From: Cyanobacteria bacterium OH_PDB_230
GTDB lineage: Bacteria; Cyanobacteriota; Vampirovibrionia; Gastranaerophilales; Gastranaerophilaceae
Reading direction: 5' to 3'
Length of the DNA stretch: 64,000 bases
Assembly (NCBI GenBank): GCA_023421795.1
Contig: JAEZSO010000001.1
Coordinates: 248,001-312,000 of the forward strand
Of the stretch, positions 51,121 through 59,845 are shown one piece after another (within the stretch, counting starts at the first letter, position 1; every line of letters starts with the position of its first letter). The translations under genes were made by a program, and so were the position numbers. Below the pieces are notes generated by a model, which was given only the letters and a program-made list of their open reading frames with translations, did no database searches and was not told the DNA's origin.

Positions 51121-52518
51121 TTGAAGACTATTGATTCTATAGATAAAAGCTTAATCCAGCAGCTTGAAAAAATTGTAGGCAAGGGAAACGTTTTATCTTC
51201 CTACGAAGAGAGATATTGTTATTCTTTTGATTCTACTAATATTTCAGAAGGTGCAACATTGGCGGATGCTGTTGTCTTCCCTGAAAATACCAATCAGGTA
51301 AGTGAAATAGTAAAATATGCGAATAAAAATAATATTCCAGTTATTGCAAGAGCTGCCGCTACAAATCTTGTAGGGGGCTGTATTCCGAAAAAGGGCGGTA
51401 TAGTTGTCCATTTTTCCAAGATGAACAAAATCTTGGAAATTAACAGAAATAACCTTTATTGTAAGGTAGAGCCGGGTGTTGTCATTAAACATTTGCAAGA
51501 AGCTGTTGAAGAATTTGGGTTGTATTATCCTCCTGATCCTTCTAACCTTGCGGTTTCTATGGTGGGTGGCAGTATAGGGCTTTCATCGGGAGGTCCCAGA
51601 AGTTTTAAGTACGGTACGACTAAAGATTATGTGATTGATTTGGAGGTTGTTCTTGCTGACGGAACGGTCATAAATACAGGTTCATCCTGTTCAAAAAACG
51701 TCACCGGATACAATCTGACGCAGTTGTTTGTAGGGTCAGAAGGAACTTTGGGGATAGTAACTAAAGCCACAATGAGGCTTATTCCGCGCCCTGAGGCTAA
51801 AAAAGTCATGCTAGCATATTTTAACAACTTAGAAGATGCCTCAAGTTCAGTGAATGCAATAATTTCCAATTTGATAACTCCATCTGTCATTGATTTGATT
51901 GATAAAAACACCCTGGCTACAATAGAAAAATTCTATCCTGCAGGGCTTTTGACGGACAAAGAAGCGGCTCTTCTTATTGAAATAGACGGTTTTAAAAATG
52001 ATTTGGAATCTCAATATGAAAAAATAATCTCTGTTTGCAAAGACAACGGAGCGGACTATGTTCAAACAGCAAAAGATGAATTAGAAGCGCAAAGAATCTG
52101 GACTGCAAGGCGTTCTTCTTTTGGCGCTACGGCTAAATTGGCTCCAAATGTCGTAACTGAAGATGTTGTTGTTCCAAGAGAAAACATTGTGCCTCTGGTA
52201 AAGGGGATTCAAAACATTTGCGAAAAATATTCTTTAACAGCCTGCATAATGGGGCATATCGGCGATGGCAATATCCATCCTAATATAGCGCTTGATTTAA
52301 GAAACAAAACAGAGCTTGAAAATTATAAAGCAGCCAAAACAGAGCTTTTTGACCTTGCTATTTCTCTGGGCGGCACTTTATCGGGTGAACATGGAATTGG
52401 CTGCGAAAAATCAGCGTTTTTGCCTAAAGCATTATCTAAAGAGACTATTGGATGTATGAAACAGATAAAAGTGCTATTCGATCCAAAGAACCTATTGAAT
52501 CCGGGGAAGATTTTTTGA
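51121..52518 (+). CDS. glcD: GlcD-type FAD-linked oxidase
   Basis: A 465-aa 2-hydroxyacid dehydrogenase of the FAD_binding_4 / FAD-oxidase_C type. The FAD loop is A-R-A-A-A-T-N-L-V-G-G, followed by V-G-G-S-I-G-L-S-S-G-G and S-E-G-T-L-G-I-V. H-I-G-D-G-N-I-H-P-N and G-E-H-G-I-G near the C-terminus are the active-site motifs. It could be glycolate or lactate dehydrogenase. The glcE/F subunits are not adjacent. The start is TTG after AGGAG. Confidence 0.88.
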   Translation: MKTIDSIDKSLIQQLEKIVGKGNVLSSYEERYCYSFDSTNISEGATLADAVVFPENTNQVSEIVKYANKNNIPVIARAAATNLVGGCIPKKGGIVVHFSKMNKILEINRNNLYCKVEPGVVIKHLQEAVEEFGLYYPPDPSNLAVSMVGGSIGLSSGGPRSFKYGTTKDYVIDLEVVLADGTVINTGSSCSKNVTGYNLTQLFVGSEGTLGIVTKATMRLIPRPEAKKVMLAYFNNLEDASSSVNAIISNLITPSVIDLIDKNTLATIEKFYPAGLLTDKEAALLIEIDGFKNDLESQYEKIISVCKDNGADYVQTAKDELEAQRIWTARRSSFGATAKLAPNVVTEDVVVPRENIVPLVKGIQNICEKYSLTACIMGHIGDGNIHPNIALDLRNKTELENYKAAKTELFDLAISLGGTLSGEHGIGCEKSAFLPKALSKETIGCMKQIKVLFDPKNLLNPGKIF

Positions 52519-52541
52519 TTTAGAACAGTAAAGGAGGCAAA

Positions 52542-52856
52542 ATGTCTTATTGTGTAATTAATTGCACGACATCAAACAAAAAAAATGCGGTTGAAATTGC
52601 AAAAGATTTGATTGAGAAAAAATTAGCTGCATGCGTGAATATTGTCCCTCATGTTGTTTCCATTTATAACTGGGAAAATAATCTTATTGAAGGTGAAGAA
52701 TTTTTACTTGTTATAAAAACCAGAAAAAGACTGTTTAAAAAGGTAGAAGAAGCTATTTTGGCTAAACATGAGTATGAGGTCCCTGAAATCATAGCAACTT
52801 CTATAGACAAGGGAAACGACAAATATTTAAAATGGATTAAATCAGAGACTAAATAA
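52542..52856 (+). CDS. cutA: Divalent-cation tolerance protein CutA
   Basis: A 104-aa trimeric ferredoxin-like protein. L-A-A-C-V-N-I-V-P, Y-N-W and K-T-x-K-x-L plus Y-E-V-P-E-I are conserved. CutA binds copper or acts as a signalling scaffold; the true role is unclear. AAAGGAGG precedes the ATG. The stop overlaps the next ATG (TAATG). Confidence 0.92.
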   Translation: MSYCVINCTTSNKKNAVEIAKDLIEKKLAACVNIVPHVVSIYNWENNLIEGEEFLLVIKTRKRLFKKVEEAILAKHEYEVPEIIATSIDKGNDKYLKWIKSETK

Positions 52857-53680
52857 TGCCAACGCAGACGCTTGAAGAAAAAAGGATTGATAAAAAAACT
52901 TTACTTAGGTTTTTAAAAAGCCTTGATATAGAAGTTAAAACGAATACCAAAGCCAGGGGGCATCAAGGATTTTATTTCAAAAACAGGATTGATGTTTCAA
53001 GGCACCTTAACGATGATAGGGCTGTCGAGGTTTTGGTGCACGAGTTTGCCCATTATATTCATTCCAAAATCGAACCAGACATTTATAAAAACGGCGGTTC
53101 TTTAGAAAAACTTTTTTTAGTTTCTGACTGTTCCTTTATCGAAAAGGAGTTGATTAGGGTCACTGATTTTGTGGATAAAAATTCAAGGATGATTACCCTG
53201 AAAAAGTATAAGCAGCAGTTCAGTAGCCAAATAAAGGAGTATCAAAAGCTCATACAGGAGGAGTTCCCTGATTTTCAAAGATCGAAAAAGTTTAAGGAAT
53301 TTGATAAATATATAAAAAAATCAAATGCCAGATACCTTTTAAAATATGACAGAGTAAAAATTGTTTCTCGTTTTTTAAGGCGTGAAACCCTTCTTAGTAT
53401 TGATAATTTGGAAACTGATTTCAGGGATATGCCAGATAGCTTTGCTATGTATATAAAATTAAAATCACTCCAAAGAAAACAGGCAAAGGTTTCAGCCAGG
53501 ATAAATAGGCTTTCAAAATACTACAAGAAACCGTCTGAGTTGTTCGCAAGATTTGTTGAAGGTTATTTTTTCTCGAAAGATAATATTCTCTCGATTGCTC
53601 CTGTTTTTTCCAATCGTTTCGATGAACTTTTAAATGAAGGCTACTATTTTGAGCTTGAAGATTTGTTCAGGCTTAAGTAA
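52856..53680 (+). CDS. Gluzincin-like metallopeptidase, uncharacterised
   Basis: A 274-aa protein. H-E-F-A-H near 62-66 is the zinc-binding H-E-x-x-H, in V-L-V-H-E-F-A-H-Y-I-H. K-P-S-E-L-F-A-R-F-V-E-G-Y-F about 150 residues later could supply the third zinc ligand Glu. The region between is Lys-rich and helical, probably coiled coil. The layout resembles phage or mobile-element associated metallopeptidases, but there is no phage context. Its start overlaps the cutA stop. Confidence 0.65.
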   Translation: MPTQTLEEKRIDKKTLLRFLKSLDIEVKTNTKARGHQGFYFKNRIDVSRHLNDDRAVEVLVHEFAHYIHSKIEPDIYKNGGSLEKLFLVSDCSFIEKELIRVTDFVDKNSRMITLKKYKQQFSSQIKEYQKLIQEEFPDFQRSKKFKEFDKYIKKSNARYLLKYDRVKIVSRFLRRETLLSIDNLETDFRDMPDSFAMYIKLKSLQRKQAKVSARINRLSKYYKKPSELFARFVEGYFFSKDNILSIAPVFSNRFDELLNEGYYFELEDLFRLK

Positions 53681-53743
53681 CCTGTATGATTCTTTGCGAA
53701 AAATCTGGCATTTTTTCAAAAAATAATCTAAAATTGATTTAAT

Positions 53744-56191
53744 ATGAAAAAAGTAATTGCATACGTACATTCTCATTGGGATCGAGAATGGTATAGAGAA
53801 TTTGAAGATTTCAGGCTGCGTTTGATAGAAGTCTTTGATAAGGTTATAGAAGACTTAGACAGCAAGCAAATTCCAGCCTTTTATTTTGACGGGCAAACCG
53901 CCGCAATTGACGATTATTTGGAAATATTTCCGCAAAAATTAGAAAAAGTTAAGCAGCTTATAAAAGATAAAAAACTTTTTGTAGGGCCGTTTTATTGTTC
54001 CAGTGATTCTTTTTTAACATCAGCGGAAAGCTTTATCAGAAACCTTTGTATAGGCATCAAAAGGTCTAAGGAGCTTGGCTGTTCTGATTATATAGGTTAT
54101 TTATCAGATGCTTTCGGGCACAGTAAGTCTGTTCCTGCTCTTTTAAAATCTTTTGGTATTGATAAAGCTATCTTATGGAGAGGTCTTGGCAATTTACAGG
54201 CGGATCTTGAATGGGACGGAATCGCGGCTACATATTTGATTCAGGGCTATTTTCAGGATTTTCTGAACCTTAATGTTTCGTTGAAAGATAAGGCAAAATT
54301 TTTAACCTGTTATCTTGATAAAATAGCGGCCAGAAGCACAGATACCATTTTGCTTCCGATAGGGGCCGATCACTTGGCGACGCCTTTTGATTTGGAGTCT
54401 CAGATAAAAGGGATAAATAAATACCTCGTGGGCTATGAAATAGAATTGAAAACGCCGTTTGAATATTTCAAAGAGATTAAAAATTCGGACAGGAAAAAAG
54501 TAAGCGGTGAATTTCTGGATAATTCAACAAACTTCATTTTGCCCGGCGTCTATTCTTCAAGAATTTATTTAAAGCAGGAAAATGCTAATTTGCAGTGGCA
54601 GCTTACAAGGATTTCTGAACCTCTGCAGGCTTTCTGCAATCTTGTTTTCGGGAAGGATAACAGGCAAAATCAAATAGATTATGCCTATAAAACTTTAATT
54701 CAAAACCACGCTCACGATAGCATTTATGGGTGCAGTGTCGATGCAGTTCATCAGGAAATGATGACAAGATTTGAAAAAGTGAGATCCGTTTCTAACGGCA
54801 TAATTAAAAGGTGCATCAGGGACTTGACCACCGCTACTAATGAACTTTCCGTAATTAATTTATCAAATTATGAATATTCGGGCCTTGTTAAAATCAGAAC
54901 ACATAAAGAATTGTCTTGTGACTGTGACGCTGTTGTTATAAGTAAAGAGAACTTTTTTACCGATGAAAAAATCTATGATATCCAACAAATTCCTGTCACA
55001 GAAGATATTACAGAAATAAAAGAATATTTGGTTGATGTTAAGAATATACCTGCATTTTCGATGAAAAAAATTACAAAAGAGGATATTTTTACAGAGAAAT
55101 ATCTTGTAACCTCTGAAAACAGCATTGAAAACAACAATATCAAGCTTTCGGTAGAAAATAACAAGGTTGTGATAACTGACAAACAGAAAAATGTTTTATA
55201 CAAAGATTTCATAAACATCGTTGATAGAGCGGATATTGGAGATAGCTACAACTTTGGGGCTTTAAAAAATGATAAAGCGTTAAAAGCCGTTATAAAATCA
55301 GTCAAACTCGTTGAAAGCAATGATAAAAGAGCTATTTTAAGAATGCAATACGAGATAAAAATTCCGGCATCATCAGCTGACAATGGAAGAAGCAAAAAAG
55401 AAGTGTCCCATCAAATAGCCTTAAATGCAATATTGTCTAACCAGTCCCAGCTTATTGAATTTGAGGCAGATTGGATAAATAAATCAGAAAATCACATTCT
55501 TCAAATTGAATTCAATCTGGCAGAACCTATTACAAAAACACTTAATGAAGATGCTCTAGGCGTTGTCGCTAGAGAGTTTAACCCTGATTATGATATTTAT
55601 AAAAAAATACCTGCTCCTAAAGGTATAGAGCTTAAACCCAATACGTCTGTATTCCAGAGATTTGTTTGGACTCAGGGATTTGGCCTTGTCACAGAAGGGT
55701 TAAATGAGTACGAAGTACATAAAAACAAATTAAGGCTTACCATTTTAAGAGCAGTAGGGGTCATTTCTAACCATAAAAATCCAACAAGAGGAACCCCTGC
55801 AGGACCTCCATTAGCTACTCCTGATCTTCAATGCATCGGACAGAACAAGGCAAGGTTTGCATTTGCTTTTAAAGAAAATTCTGATGAGATGTTCAGGCTG
55901 GCTGAGGAATTCTATATTTCTCAAATGCCTTTATTTTCTTGTGAATGCAGTTGCAATTTGTTGAAAATAAACAACGACAAAGTCCTGGCTTACGCGGTAA
56001 AACTTTCTGAGGATGGACTCGTTGTTAGATTATTTAACACTTCAAATAAGGTTCAAACAATAAATCTGTATTCAGATGTTAAATTCGATAAGATATTTGA
56101 AGTATCACCGCTTCAGGAAGTCAAAGCCGAAATAGCCTCCAAAATAGAGTTTCAGCCAAATGAACTTAAAACTATAATGTTGATTAAATAA
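53744..56191 (+). CDS. GH38 alpha-mannosidase
   Basis: An 815-aa glycoside hydrolase family 38 enzyme. Zinc ligands H11 and D13 lie in H-S-H-W-D-R-E-W. The nucleophile D122 lies in Y-L-S-D-A-F-G-H, and N-H-A-H-D-S near 325 adds the third His. The C-terminal beta domain follows. It probably cleaves alpha-mannosyl glycans in the cytoplasm, since there is no signal peptide. The -10-like TAAAAT ends 9 nt before the ATG with no Shine-Dalgarno, a near-leaderless arrangement. wecB follows. Confidence 0.88.
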   Translation: MKKVIAYVHSHWDREWYREFEDFRLRLIEVFDKVIEDLDSKQIPAFYFDGQTAAIDDYLEIFPQKLEKVKQLIKDKKLFVGPFYCSSDSFLTSAESFIRNLCIGIKRSKELGCSDYIGYLSDAFGHSKSVPALLKSFGIDKAILWRGLGNLQADLEWDGIAATYLIQGYFQDFLNLNVSLKDKAKFLTCYLDKIAARSTDTILLPIGADHLATPFDLESQIKGINKYLVGYEIELKTPFEYFKEIKNSDRKKVSGEFLDNSTNFILPGVYSSRIYLKQENANLQWQLTRISEPLQAFCNLVFGKDNRQNQIDYAYKTLIQNHAHDSIYGCSVDAVHQEMMTRFEKVRSVSNGIIKRCIRDLTTATNELSVINLSNYEYSGLVKIRTHKELSCDCDAVVISKENFFTDEKIYDIQQIPVTEDITEIKEYLVDVKNIPAFSMKKITKEDIFTEKYLVTSENSIENNNIKLSVENNKVVITDKQKNVLYKDFINIVDRADIGDSYNFGALKNDKALKAVIKSVKLVESNDKRAILRMQYEIKIPASSADNGRSKKEVSHQIALNAILSNQSQLIEFEADWINKSENHILQIEFNLAEPITKTLNEDALGVVAREFNPDYDIYKKIPAPKGIELKPNTSVFQRFVWTQGFGLVTEGLNEYEVHKNKLRLTILRAVGVISNHKNPTRGTPAGPPLATPDLQCIGQNKARFAFAFKENSDEMFRLAEEFYISQMPLFSCECSCNLLKINNDKVLAYAVKLSEDGLVVRLFNTSNKVQTINLYSDVKFDKIFEVSPLQEVKAEIASKIEFQPNELKTIMLIK

Positions 56192-56276
56192 AGCTAGACT
56201 AAATTTATTTAAATATTAAAATAGGTTGTATAAATAATACGTTTAAATAACAAAGTATAATTGAAAGAGATATGTT

Positions 56277-57389
56277 TTGGAAAAGATCAAAGTATTAACA
56301 GTATTTGGGACAAGACCTGAAGCTATAAAAATGGCTCCACTTGTAAAAGAGCTTGAGAAAAACAGCGACATTTTTGAAAGCGTTGTATGTGTTACAGCTC
56401 AGCACAGGCAAATGTTAGATCAGGTGCTTGAACTATTTGATATTAAAGCTGACTATGATCTTGATATTATGAAGACTAATCAAGACCTGTGGACGTTAAC
56501 TTGTGATGTGATTTTGAAAACCAAAGAAGTTTTTGAATCCGTTAAACCTGATATAGTTTTGGTCCATGGCGATACCACGACATCTATGGCGGCGGGACTA
56601 TCCGCGTTTTATGCCAAAATTCCCGTAGGACACGTTGAAGCCGGGCTTAGAACTTTCGATAAATATTATCCCTTCCCGGAAGAAATAAACAGAGTCTTTG
56701 CCGATGCTGTTTCTACATATCACTTCGCTCCGACTGATACTTCTTGCGAAAACTTAATCAAGTCTCAAATTCCAAAAGATCACATATATAAAACAGGAAA
56801 TACAGTAATAGATGCTCTTTTATATACAGTTAACAACCATACTGCCGAAATAGAAGGGCTTAATCTTGATAAGAACCTAAAAACAATTCTTCTTACATCT
56901 CATAGAAGAGAAAATTTCGGAGAACCGATTAAACAGATTTGTAGAGCGATTCTGGAACTTGTCGAGAAAAACAAAGATATCCAAGTCGTTTATCCTGTCC
57001 ACTTGAACCCGAATGTTCAAAAACCAGTATATGAATTATTAGAAGGCAAAGAAAGAATCCATTTGATTAAGCCTCTTGATTATGCGCCTTTTGCCTCACT
57101 AATGAAAAAATCATATATTATTCTTACCGACTCTGGCGGAGTTCAAGAAGAAGCGCCATCTTTGGGCAAGCCTGTACTGGTTTTAAGAGATACTACCGAA
57201 AGACCTGAAGCTATAGATTACGGTACTGTTAAACTTGTAGGTACCGACAAAGAAAAAATAATTTCTGAAACGCAAAAACTCCTTGATTCACAAGAAGAAT
57301 ACAGCAAAATGTCTGAAGCAATAAATCCATATGGCGACGGCAAAGCTTGTTCAAGGATAGTAGAAATTTTAAAAACTATCAAGAAATAA
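56277..57389 (+). CDS. wecB: UDP-N-acetylglucosamine 2-epimerase (non-hydrolysing)
   Basis: Interconverts UDP-GlcNAc and UDP-ManNAc for surface polysaccharides. V-F-G-T-R-P-E-A-I-K-M-A-P is the N-terminal motif. T-A-Q-H-R-Q-M-L-D-Q, H-G-D-T-T-T, G-H-V-E-A-G-L-R-T and S-G-G-V-Q-E-E-A-P are present. 370 aa. The start is TTG with GAAAGAGA upstream; a TATAAT lies at 56256-56261. Confidence 0.94.
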   Translation: MEKIKVLTVFGTRPEAIKMAPLVKELEKNSDIFESVVCVTAQHRQMLDQVLELFDIKADYDLDIMKTNQDLWTLTCDVILKTKEVFESVKPDIVLVHGDTTTSMAAGLSAFYAKIPVGHVEAGLRTFDKYYPFPEEINRVFADAVSTYHFAPTDTSCENLIKSQIPKDHIYKTGNTVIDALLYTVNNHTAEIEGLNLDKNLKTILLTSHRRENFGEPIKQICRAILELVEKNKDIQVVYPVHLNPNVQKPVYELLEGKERIHLIKPLDYAPFASLMKKSYIILTDSGGVQEEAPSLGKPVLVLRDTTERPEAIDYGTVKLVGTDKEKIISETQKLLDSQEEYSKMSEAINPYGDGKACSRIVEILKTIKK

Positions 57390-58046
57390 TCAAGGCTTTT
57401 GGACGCTTAATAAGTCTTTAGGTTCAACAGGCTTTTGGGTGTTTTTTACGTATATGATTTTTTTGTGTTTGAAAAGATGGTTGTTGTAGAATTTTTCAGG
57501 ATGTTTATAAAAATATCCTCCGGAAGTAGTCACAAGAAAGAGCGTAAATACCGCTGCGATTTTTATGAAATATCTGTCAGGAGCAGTATAATTTTCTTCT
57601 TTTATTACTTTTATGATTTTTTTTGATAAATTAACGTTAGAATTTTCAATGCAACTTGAGACCGAATCTCTTATATTGCTTTCAAGGGCATAAATGCTTT
57701 TTAAATCAGCTCTTGCCGATTTTGATTTTAGCAGGTATTTTCTGAATTCTACACCCTCTTCATAAGACAGTTCGTTATCAATGTAAGCAGAAATGTTGTT
57801 GTAAAATTTTTCGTATTCTCTTATGTTGAAGAGGCTTATGGTTTCGATGTCTTCGACTTTATTGATAATTTTTTCATAAGACAGTTTAAGGTTTTCGATA
57901 ATGTTTTTCATTTCCTTATATTTCTGATAGCAGCTAGGACAATTTTTGAAATGTTCTTCTACAAAGGCCTTATGTTCTTCATTTAGCCTGTCATCTATGT
58001 ATAATGACATCATCGATGTTACTTTTTTACAAATCAAATCTTTCAA
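57390..58046 (-). CDS. Anti-sigma factor (zf-HC2, one TM)
   Basis: About 218 aa. H-x3-C-x2-C (H-F-K-N-C-P-S-C, about 32-39) is the zinc-containing anti-sigma motif; a cytoplasmic helical region follows, then a TM helix (about 170-192), then a short basic extracytoplasmic tail. I set the start at TTG 58046, preceded by AAGGAG; the longer frame overlaps the sigma gene. It should sequester the ECF sigma factor encoded just upstream. Confidence 0.8.
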   Translation of the reverse strand: MKDLICKKVTSMMSLYIDDRLNEEHKAFVEEHFKNCPSCYQKYKEMKNIIENLKLSYEKIINKVEDIETISLFNIREYEKFYNNISAYIDNELSYEEGVEFRKYLLKSKSARADLKSIYALESNIRDSVSSCIENSNVNLSKKIIKVIKEENYTAPDRYFIKIAAVFTLFLVTTSGGYFYKHPEKFYNNHLFKHKKIIYVKNTQKPVEPKDLLSVQKP

Positions 58047-58057
58047 AACCTGTCTCC

Positions 58058-58669
58058 TTATATGATATATGGCTTCAAACATTCTTGAAGCTTGTTTCTG
58101 GCTCTGGCAATTCTGGATTTTACCGTTCCCACATTGGTGTGTGTTATTTTTGCAATTTCTTCATAGCTTAAACCTTGGATTTCTCTTAGAACTATAACGA
58201 ATTTAAAGTGGTCAGGGAGTTTTGAAATCATTTCGACAATGATATCATTCAGTTCATTTCCCATTGTGTGTTCTTCGGGCTTGGCTTTGCTGTCGTGTAA
58301 TTCGAGAATAGGGCAGCCTTTGTGGTTTTCTTCCCAGCTTACGTCAATGGATACCATATCAGGGCTTCTTTTTTTCTTTCTTAACTGGTCATAAAAAAGG
58401 TTAGAGACTATTTGTCCCAGCCAGGATTTAAACATTTTAGGGTTTCTTAATGATTTTATTCCTCTGGACATCTTCAGAAGGACCTCTTGAGTAAGGTCCA
58501 ACAGGTCTTCCCTATGAGGATCAAGGTAGTAGAAAGATGCGTATACGTTTTTTTGTTCTCTTCTTATGAGTTCTTCAAGAGCATTGTAATCATCGTGTTG
58601 TGAAAGTTTCACGAGTTCTTGAATGTCCATATCTTTATACTTTTTTTTGATTAAAGCTTTCAACGGCAA
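58058..58669 (-). CDS. ECF-type RNA polymerase sigma factor
   Basis: A 203-aa sigma-70 family factor. Region 2 is D-L-T-Q-E-V-L-L-K-M through F-K-S-W-L-G-Q-I-V-S-N. Region 4 has L-P-D-H-F-K-F-V-I-V-L-R-E-I-Q-G-L-S-Y-E-E-I-A and G-T-V-K-S-R. Region 3 is missing, as in ECF factors; the linker is long and contains Glu/His/Cys. It pairs with the anti-sigma gene that follows 11 nt later. Confidence 0.9.
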   Translation of the reverse strand: MPLKALIKKKYKDMDIQELVKLSQHDDYNALEELIRREQKNVYASFYYLDPHREDLLDLTQEVLLKMSRGIKSLRNPKMFKSWLGQIVSNLFYDQLRKKKRSPDMVSIDVSWEENHKGCPILELHDSKAKPEEHTMGNELNDIIVEMISKLPDHFKFVIVLREIQGLSYEEIAKITHTNVGTVKSRIARARNKLQECLKPYII

Positions 58670-58783
58670 TACTCCTATTTAGGCTGGTTAGCTCAAATAT
58701 CTGCTACTCTCTCGAAAATTAAGCACAGTTTTCTACAAATACAAAAAATATTTAATGCATTAATTAGAAAATAATTTATTTTA

Positions 58784-58814
58784 GTGGAAGTTCCCACACC
58801 CTTTGCTATATAAT
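58784..58814 (+). promoter_or_regulatory. Promoter region of thiE unit with dyad
   Basis: GTGGAA-GT-TCCCAC (58784-58797) is a near-palindrome placed where a -35 would be, and TATAAT follows at 58809-58814. GGAAGTT resembles the -35 of ECF sigma promoters, and the ECF sigma gene is divergent here, so self- or cross-control is possible. This is a weak inference. Confidence 0.3.
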
Positions 58815-58833
58815 CAGGTAGGTATTTAAAAAA

Positions 58834-58926
58834 ATGAAAAGAATTACAGAAGTGAAAGCACTCCGTTTTTTCTTTTATGTTAAAGGTTTTCAGGAAAATC
58901 AGAAGCGCCAGAAAAATTATCAATGA
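58834..58926 (+). CDS. 30-codon ORF overlapping thiE start (ATGA)
   Basis: An ATG preceded by GGTAGG begins 30 codons, whose TGA overlaps the thiE ATG (ATGA at 58923-58926). The peptide is basic and aromatic (F-F-F-Y-V-K-G-F-Q). The layout suggests translational coupling or a leader peptide, because thiE itself has no good Shine-Dalgarno. Whether the peptide has a function is unknown. Confidence 0.5.
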   Translation: MKRITEVKALRFFFYVKGFQENQKRQKNYQ

Positions 58927-59543
58927 ACATCAACAAGTTAAGATTGAAAGATAAAAAATTATATTTAACAGTAAATTCAGACACTTTTGGAAGTGATGAA
59001 GCTTTTTTAGATGCAGTTGCAGCTTCTTTGGAAGCAGGAGTCGAGATATTGCAGCTTAGCGAGAAAAATTCAAGCGCACAAAGGATAATCAATCTTGGGA
59101 AAAGGATCAGGGAGCTTTGTTCTATCTACGATGTCTTATTCATTGTTGGTGAGAGGGCTGATATTGCCAAAATAGTCGATGCCGACGGTGTTCATTTGTC
59201 TCAAGACGATATAGGGATTGAATCAGCAAGAGACATACTTGATTTAAACGCAATAGTTGGCGTTTCCGCTCACACTCCTGAACAAGCGCTTAAAGCTCAA
59301 GTGGGTGGTGCCGATTATGTCGCTTTTGGTCCTGTGATTGGAGAAGGCGCTGTAGGACTGCAATATTTGAAATGGGCTTCAGAGAATATTAATGTTCCGC
59401 TTTTCGCCTTTGGTGCGATTGATAAGGAGAATGTCCAAGATGTCTTAAATACAGGTGCCACAAGAGTTGCTATAGATATGCCTGGCATAAACAACACAGG
59501 TATAGAATGTTCAATGAAATCAATACTTGAAAAATTGAAATAA
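58923..59543 (+). CDS. thiE: Thiamine-phosphate synthase-like protein
   Basis: A 206-aa ThiE/TenI barrel. G-V-E-I-L-Q-L-S-E-K replaces the usual Q-L-R-E-K (Arg to Ser, so catalysis is uncertain). D-G-V-H-L-S-Q-D-D and G-V-S-A-H-T-P-E-Q-A match well, and Y-V-A-F-G-P-V and F-A-F-G-A-I-D follow. It could be a TenI-type paralogue rather than an active ThiE. No TPP riboswitch is visible. The start overlaps the preceding mini-ORF. Confidence 0.75.
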   Translation: MNINKLRLKDKKLYLTVNSDTFGSDEAFLDAVAASLEAGVEILQLSEKNSSAQRIINLGKRIRELCSIYDVLFIVGERADIAKIVDADGVHLSQDDIGIESARDILDLNAIVGVSAHTPEQALKAQVGGADYVAFGPVIGEGAVGLQYLKWASENINVPLFAFGAIDKENVQDVLNTGATRVAIDMPGINNTGIECSMKSILEKLK

Positions 59544-59562
59544 AAGTTAACGCACAAATATG

Positions 59563-59591
59563 TTGACATCGAATTATGCTTTAGATATATT
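59563..59591 (+). promoter_or_regulatory. tRNA-Glu promoter
   Basis: TTGACA (59563-59568), a 17-nt spacer and TATATT (59586-59591) make a near-consensus sigma-70 promoter, placing the start about 10 nt before the tRNA. Confidence 0.85.
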
Positions 59592-59607
59592 ATCTATACA
59601 GTCTTAA

Positions 59608-59683
59608 GCCCCCATCGTCTAGAGGCCTAGGACAACACCCTTTCACGGTGTAGACGGGGATTCGAATTCCCCTGGGGGTACCA
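59608..59683 (+). tRNA. tRNA-Glu (anticodon UUC)
   Basis: The acceptor arm GCCCCCA (59608-59614) pairs with TGGGGGT (59673-59679), the first pair being G-U. ACACC / GGTGT encloses the loop CTTTCAC, giving anticodon TTC. TTCGAAT is the T loop. The CCA is encoded. It carries glutamate for protein and possibly for tetrapyrrole synthesis. Confidence 0.97.
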
Positions 59684-59722
59684 TTTTTAAAAGATAAGAG
59701 CCGATAAGGCTCTTTTTTAGTG
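59678..59722 (+). repeat. Direct repeat, copy 1: tRNA 3' end plus flank
   Basis: The last bases of the tRNA (GTACCA) plus its downstream flank and terminator hairpin are repeated at 60750-60792 with one substitution and a 2-nt deletion. The two copies bracket one membrane-protein gene. Confidence 0.75.
59696..59719 (+). terminator. tRNA-Glu terminator
   Basis: AAGAGCC (59696-59702) pairs with GGCTCTT (59708-59714), GATAA loop, six Ts. Confidence 0.88.
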
Positions 59723-59816
59723 CGTTTGTACAAAATATTCGACATTGTTAATGTACCCATTTGGTTTTATTTATGGGATAAGTGTTGCAATTATTTAGCT
59801 AGAATCTGTTATAATT

Positions 59817-59825
59817 TTTTAAGTT
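59817..59825 (+). promoter_or_regulatory. Extended -10 promoter
   Basis: TGTTATAAT stands 21 nt before the ATG of the membrane protein at 59846, leaving a short leader with GTGAGAG. Confidence 0.5.
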
Positions 59826-59845
59826 AAACTAGTGAGAGTTAAAAT

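Noticed and set aside
58670..58922. TPP riboswitch before thiE
   Set aside because: The conserved CTGAGA-type and ACCTGA-type blocks are not present in this gap.
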